Of a stretch of 52,771 nucleotides of DNA, positions 49,735 through 52,771 are shown in pieces. Numbering within the stretch: position 1 is the first letter of the stretch; each line of letters starts with the position of its first letter. The position numbers and the translations under genes are program-made. This stretch comes from Mucilaginibacter xinganensis (GTDB lineage: Bacteria > Bacteroidota > Bacteroidia > Sphingobacteriales > Sphingobacteriaceae), in assembly GCA_026225055.1 (NCBI GenBank), contig JAMFSA010000137.1, positions 1 to 52,771 on the forward strand, read 5' to 3'. The notes under the pieces were generated by a model that was not told the origin of the DNA, searched no databases, and worked only from the letters and a program-made list of their open reading frames with translations.

Positions 49735-50544
49735 TTATTTGATGTTAAATAATCGCTTTATGCGTATTACCAAACCTTTTGACATGCCACCGTCTATTTG
49801 AATACGGCGATCGGTTGTCCAAACTATAGCTTTTGGGCTTGTTACTCTAAAAAGCTTTCCAAACCCTTTTTTATTTAGTTTAAGCGCCAGGTAACCATCT
49901 TCATTAGTGCCGGGAGGGTGGTTAAAGCCATCTACTTGCAAACCCTGCTCGCGCCTGAAACCTGAATTAAAACCATAAACATTTACAGCTTCGGCCTTAA
50001 AGTGTTTGTTGTAAAGTTTGCTTAGGTCAGCGAAATGTTCATAAAAGAAATAAGTAAAACGCCCCGTGCTGCCTACCGGGATAAATGAGAAACGGCCATA
50101 AGTTATAGCAACATCATCATTATTAGCCAGCGGTTTAATCATTTCTTCTATCCAGTCTTTCGGGTAGATCGTGTCCGCATCGGCATTTAATATGTATTTG
50201 CCTTTGGCTTTTGCCAGTCCCGCGTTACGTGCGGGTGTTATGCCTTGTGTGGTTTCGAGTATACACGTAACGCCACAAGCTTTTACCAGATTTTCTGTAT
50301 TATCTTTCGAGTTATTATTAACCACTATTATCTCAACCGATCTGCCTGTAATATTATTACACAATGAGGCCAGGGTAGGCGCTATGGTGGCTTCTTCATT
50401 ATAGGCAGGCATCACTATAGAAACTTCGGGTTCGCCTTTTAATAGTTTTTGATAGGCAGCGCTAACGGCCGTAAGCTTATCGATTGTAAAACTTTCATCT
50501 TTTAAATAGGTATTGATGTAATGAGGAATAGATAGCGGTCTCAT
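49735..50544 (-). CDS. Family 2 glycosyltransferase
   Basis: A 269-residue cytoplasmic GT-A enzyme: VSIVMPAYNEEATIAPTLASL, EIIVVNNNSKDNT, the metal-binding ILNADADTIYP, YGRFSFIP, GFNSGFRRE. The PAYNEE start is of the dolichyl-phosphate-mannose-synthase-like subgroup, but no membrane segment follows. Sugar is unknown. It closes the polysaccharide locus. Confidence 0.87.
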   Translation of the reverse strand: MRPLSIPHYINTYLKDESFTIDKLTAVSAAYQKLLKGEPEVSIVMPAYNEEATIAPTLASLCNNITGRSVEIIVVNNNSKDNTENLVKACGVTCILETTQGITPARNAGLAKAKGKYILNADADTIYPKDWIEEMIKPLANNDDVAITYGRFSFIPVGSTGRFTYFFYEHFADLSKLYNKHFKAEAVNVYGFNSGFRREQGLQVDGFNHPPGTNEDGYLALKLNKKGFGKLFRVTSPKAIVWTTDRRIQIDGGMSKGLVIRIKRLFNIK

Positions 50545-50772
50545 AAAACAATAATAACAAATAAATACAATAGAATTGCCTGTAAGTTATAACTTTTTAA
50601 ATGAATGGAAAAAGGTTGAACATTAATAGCTATTTTTAATAAAACAGGTAGTCTATTTATCTTCCTTAATATTTTTTTATTTTTTTCACATAGCAGGCAA
50701 CCTTTGTTAATCGGGCTTCGTGATGAGAAAAGATTAAAGACGATATTTACACAGGCAAAGTTTAGAACCCAT
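50545..50772. other. AT-rich divergent region between glycosyltransferase and ECF sigma genes
   Basis: A 228-base region with no gene of its own. An in-frame TTG at 50704 would extend the sigma factor by 23 residues, but these carry no domain. T-rich tracts lie around 50670-50690. No convincing operator was found. Confidence 0.4.
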
Positions 50773-51414
50773 ATGGGCGAAGAAGAGCTACATCAACTAA
50801 TAGGGGGCTGTAAAAAGCAGGATAGGAAAAGCCAGAAAATGCTTTATAAGGCTTTCTATGGTTTTGCTATGGGGATATGCCTGCGTTACGCCGGTAACAG
50901 GGATGAGGCTGCAGAGGTGATGAATCAGGGCTTTTTTAAGATATTTACACGCATTGATAGCTATGACAGTGCCAAGCCATTTAAAGCCTGGCTGGGCAAA
51001 ATAATGATCAACACCTCTATAGATCATTACCGCTCAAACCTAAAAATGGCCTATGCCGATGATCTTGAAAAGGCCGAGCATATAAGCGATGGCGAACTTG
51101 CCGATAAAAACCTGAGATATAACGATCTTTTGGATATGGTGCAACGGCTGCCGCAGGCGTACAGAACAGTATTTAATCTTTTTGCAATTGAAGGGTACTC
51201 GCATGAGGAGATAGGCGAAATGCTGAATATAAATGCAGGTACATCCAAATCAAACTTGCATAAGGCAAGGCAAAAGCTAAAACAAATGGTTTTTGAGGCC
51301 GACGCGATGGCCAATAAAACCAATTATAACAGGGGGATGGATTTTAATTCAATAGTAGCAATAAATGGGACAGACAATTTGAGGTCATTTTTCAATAACA
51401 ACATCAGGGGATGA
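50773..51414 (+). CDS. ECF-type RNA polymerase sigma factor
   Basis: A 213-residue sigma-70 family protein. Region 2 runs from FYGFAMGICLRYAGNRDEAAEVMNQ to PFKAWLGKIMINTSIDHYR; region 4 has LPQAYRTVFNLFAIEGYSHEEIGEMLNINAGT followed by SKSNLHKARQKLKQM. A C-terminal tail of ~35 residues (NKTNYNRGMDFNSIVA) goes beyond region 4. The ATG at 50773 fits the domain start. The stop overlaps the next gene by four bases (ATGA), typical of sigma/anti-sigma pairs. Its regulon cannot be seen here. Confidence 0.9.
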   Translation: MGEEELHQLIGGCKKQDRKSQKMLYKAFYGFAMGICLRYAGNRDEAAEVMNQGFFKIFTRIDSYDSAKPFKAWLGKIMINTSIDHYRSNLKMAYADDLEKAEHISDGELADKNLRYNDLLDMVQRLPQAYRTVFNLFAIEGYSHEEIGEMLNINAGTSKSNLHKARQKLKQMVFEADAMANKTNYNRGMDFNSIVAINGTDNLRSFFNNNIRG

Positions 51415-52661
51415 AAATGGATAAGGATAAAGAGTTAGATAACATTTTTAAAAGCGGGTTGGAAAACCCCGATGATCATTCAGCACATCTGGATGATGAT
51501 TGGGCCGCTATGGAAAAAATGTTGGATGACAAGAAAAAACGCCCCGCTATTATTTATTGGCTGCCAATTTTAAGTGGTGTTGCTGCTTTACTATTAATAC
51601 TTTTTGGCATATGGTTTTTAAAGCCCGTTGCTACGCATCAGCAAAAGCCACAGCAAACTGCTGTTAATAATCAGAAAGTGAAAGATTATATTGCGAACCA
51701 CGAGCAAAAGAATCCCGGTAAAAGCGGCGGATCCACTCAGCGACAAGCTGTTGGGCAACAAACGAATTTAACACCTGCCAATTTTGCTAATAACAATTCA
51801 CCTTATACCACCAGGCATAACCTTACAAACAAGCCGCCAATTAACTCATCCGCTGATGGAGTCCGTCGCGATACTACCGGGGTAAAACAATTGCCTGGCG
51901 TACAAAGCCGGCAAACAGGTGATGAATTGCTGGCCTTTAATAACCAGCCTGTATTTGATAATGCAGCTATAAAAGATCAAAGTATTGATACTATAGATGT
52001 ATCGCCCAAGGCAAATACAAAAGCATTAGCACAAAATAAAACTGCTATAAAAAAATCATTTACACAACACCCTCGCTACGCATTAACTGTGCTTGCAGCT
52101 TCAGATCTGAATAGTGTTAACTCATTACAGGATACTAAGGTGGGTACAAATATTGGCTTACTTTTTTCAGCAGGTGTATTTAAAAAATTAACTATCAGCA
52201 CAGGCGTTACCTATACATCAAAACCATATATGACAGGTTTCGATAATTACCACACCGCTTACCAGTTCTCTACCAACCCGGTAAGTGTGCAGGCCGATTG
52301 CCGTATGCTTGATATTCCGCTTAATATTGATTACCAGCTATATGCTAAACATCGTAACAAGTTTTCGATAGGTACAGGTATATCATCTTATTTAATGCTG
52401 CATGAAAGCTATGATTTTAATTATGCGGCGGGCACCAGCGGCCCCGGTTACTTTAACGTACCCAGCCCTAATAAGTATTTCTTCAGCATACTTAACCTAC
52501 AAGCCACTTATACACGGCAGGTAAATTCAAAATTTGGTGTAAGCGTACAACCATATCTAAAACTTCCTTTATCAAATATAGGCGCCAGCCAGGTTAGGCT
52601 GCAAACAACGGGTGTTGCGGTAGGGCTCACCTGGAACATAAATCCGCTATCAAAACCCTAG
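51411..52661 (+). CDS. Single-TM protein with C-terminal beta-barrel-like domain, possible regulator of the ECF sigma factor
   Basis: A 416-residue protein. The cytoplasmic N-terminus (about 1-42) is acidic (MDKDKELDNIF, DDDWAAMEKML) and lacks the HxxxCxxC zinc anti-sigma motif. One membrane segment follows (about 44-68, YWLPILSGVAALLLILFGIWFL), then a Gln/Asn-rich linker, then about 210 residues resembling an outer-membrane beta-barrel (YALTVLAASDLNS, NIGLLFSAGVFKKLTISTGVTY, FSIGTGISSYLML, VQPYLKLPL). Overlap with the sigma gene suggests a membrane partner of it. Alternative ATG at 51417. Confidence 0.75.
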   Translation: MKMDKDKELDNIFKSGLENPDDHSAHLDDDWAAMEKMLDDKKKRPAIIYWLPILSGVAALLLILFGIWFLKPVATHQQKPQQTAVNNQKVKDYIANHEQKNPGKSGGSTQRQAVGQQTNLTPANFANNNSPYTTRHNLTNKPPINSSADGVRRDTTGVKQLPGVQSRQTGDELLAFNNQPVFDNAAIKDQSIDTIDVSPKANTKALAQNKTAIKKSFTQHPRYALTVLAASDLNSVNSLQDTKVGTNIGLLFSAGVFKKLTISTGVTYTSKPYMTGFDNYHTAYQFSTNPVSVQADCRMLDIPLNIDYQLYAKHRNKFSIGTGISSYLMLHESYDFNYAAGTSGPGYFNVPSPNKYFFSILNLQATYTRQVNSKFGVSVQPYLKLPLSNIGASQVRLQTTGVAVGLTWNINPLSKP

Positions 52662-52665
52662 AAAT

Positions 52666-52771
52666 ATGAAACACATAACATTTATTTTACTCGCCTGGAT
52701 GAGCATCTCAAACCAGGCGGGGCAGACCCTCTATGCCTGTAAAAATGCAACTATCAGTCTTTTTTCATCAG
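52666..52771 (+). CDS. Start of a secreted protein gene (cut by window edge), possibly YceI-like
   Basis: The ATG at 52666, four bases after the previous stop, starts a 35-codon open frame running off the window: a signal-peptide-like start (KHITFILLAWMSISN) followed by TLYACKNATISLFSS. The last part resembles the first strand of YceI-like proteins, but this is too short to be sure. It is probably in the sigma-factor operon. Confidence 0.5.
   Translation, partial: MKHITFILLAWMSISNQAGQTLYACKNATISLFSS

Overview
The window looks like a chromosomal segment of a Bacteroidota bacterium of the Sphingobacteriaceae type (Mucilaginibacter/Pedobacter-like). The evidence is moderately AT-rich DNA, almost no Shine-Dalgarno sequences, promoter -7 boxes of the TAnnTTTG type, a gliding-motility gldC gene, a CXXXY-type CcmE, a beta-grasp type II glutamine synthetase, and many GT2/TM glycosyltransferases. 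The genus is inferred from gene content and was not tested by a search. No tRNA, rRNA, CRISPR array, insertion sequence or prophage was seen.

Region 1 (1-11.4 kb) is mostly housekeeping: the start of malate dehydrogenase, glutamine synthetase II, CutC, a glycosylasparaginase, two DUF2007/zinc-ribbon paralogues divergent from a WYL regulator with a palindrome between them, an EVE/SRPBCC pair, dihydroorotase, and an rhlE - membrane protein - gldC - membrane protein operon. Intergenic palindromic REP-like repeats appear here and again near 27.8 kb in the opposite orientation.

Region 2 (11.4-18.8 kb) is a signalling cluster. It holds a 1146-residue CHASE3/GAF hybrid kinase with three receivers, CheR, a receiver-less CheB and a second hybrid kinase, with no receptor or CheA, followed by a convergent O6-methylguanine methyltransferase gene.

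Region 3 (18.9-31.4 kb) is a heme/iron island. Cytochrome c maturation genes (ccmB, ccmC-ccmD, ccmE-ccmF) are interleaved with a four-gene operon (porin - Rieske lipoprotein - imelysin lipoprotein - di-heme DUF1111 lipoprotein), a carboxypeptidase-D-like protein, glutamate dehydrogenase and a di-heme c-type cytochrome. The four-gene operon is preceded by two tandem TTAGA-N5-TCTAA-like palindromes that look like an iron-responsive operator. It is the best candidate in the window for an undescribed system: envelope iron acquisition coupled to electron transfer.

Region 4 (31.6-50.5 kb) is a large exopolysaccharide locus. It contains a half-length TolC-like protein, a Wzz/BY-kinase-like co-polymerase with degenerate kinase motifs, a membrane glycosyltransferase, a coupled 48-residue membrane peptide, an O-antigen ligase/polymerase-like protein, several glycosyltransferases (one a deletion pseudogene), a flippase, an acyltransferase, and a phosphoglycosyl transferase fused to a receiver-like domain. 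Embedded in it are a partner-switching module (REC-SpoIIE phosphatase, STAS protein, GHKL protein), a lone receiver and a lone Hpt protein, which suggests that phosphosignalling controls polysaccharide production.

Region 5 (50.6 kb to the end) is an ECF sigma factor gene overlapping a gene for a protein with one inner-membrane segment and a C-terminal beta-barrel-like domain, then the start of a secreted protein gene cut by the window edge.
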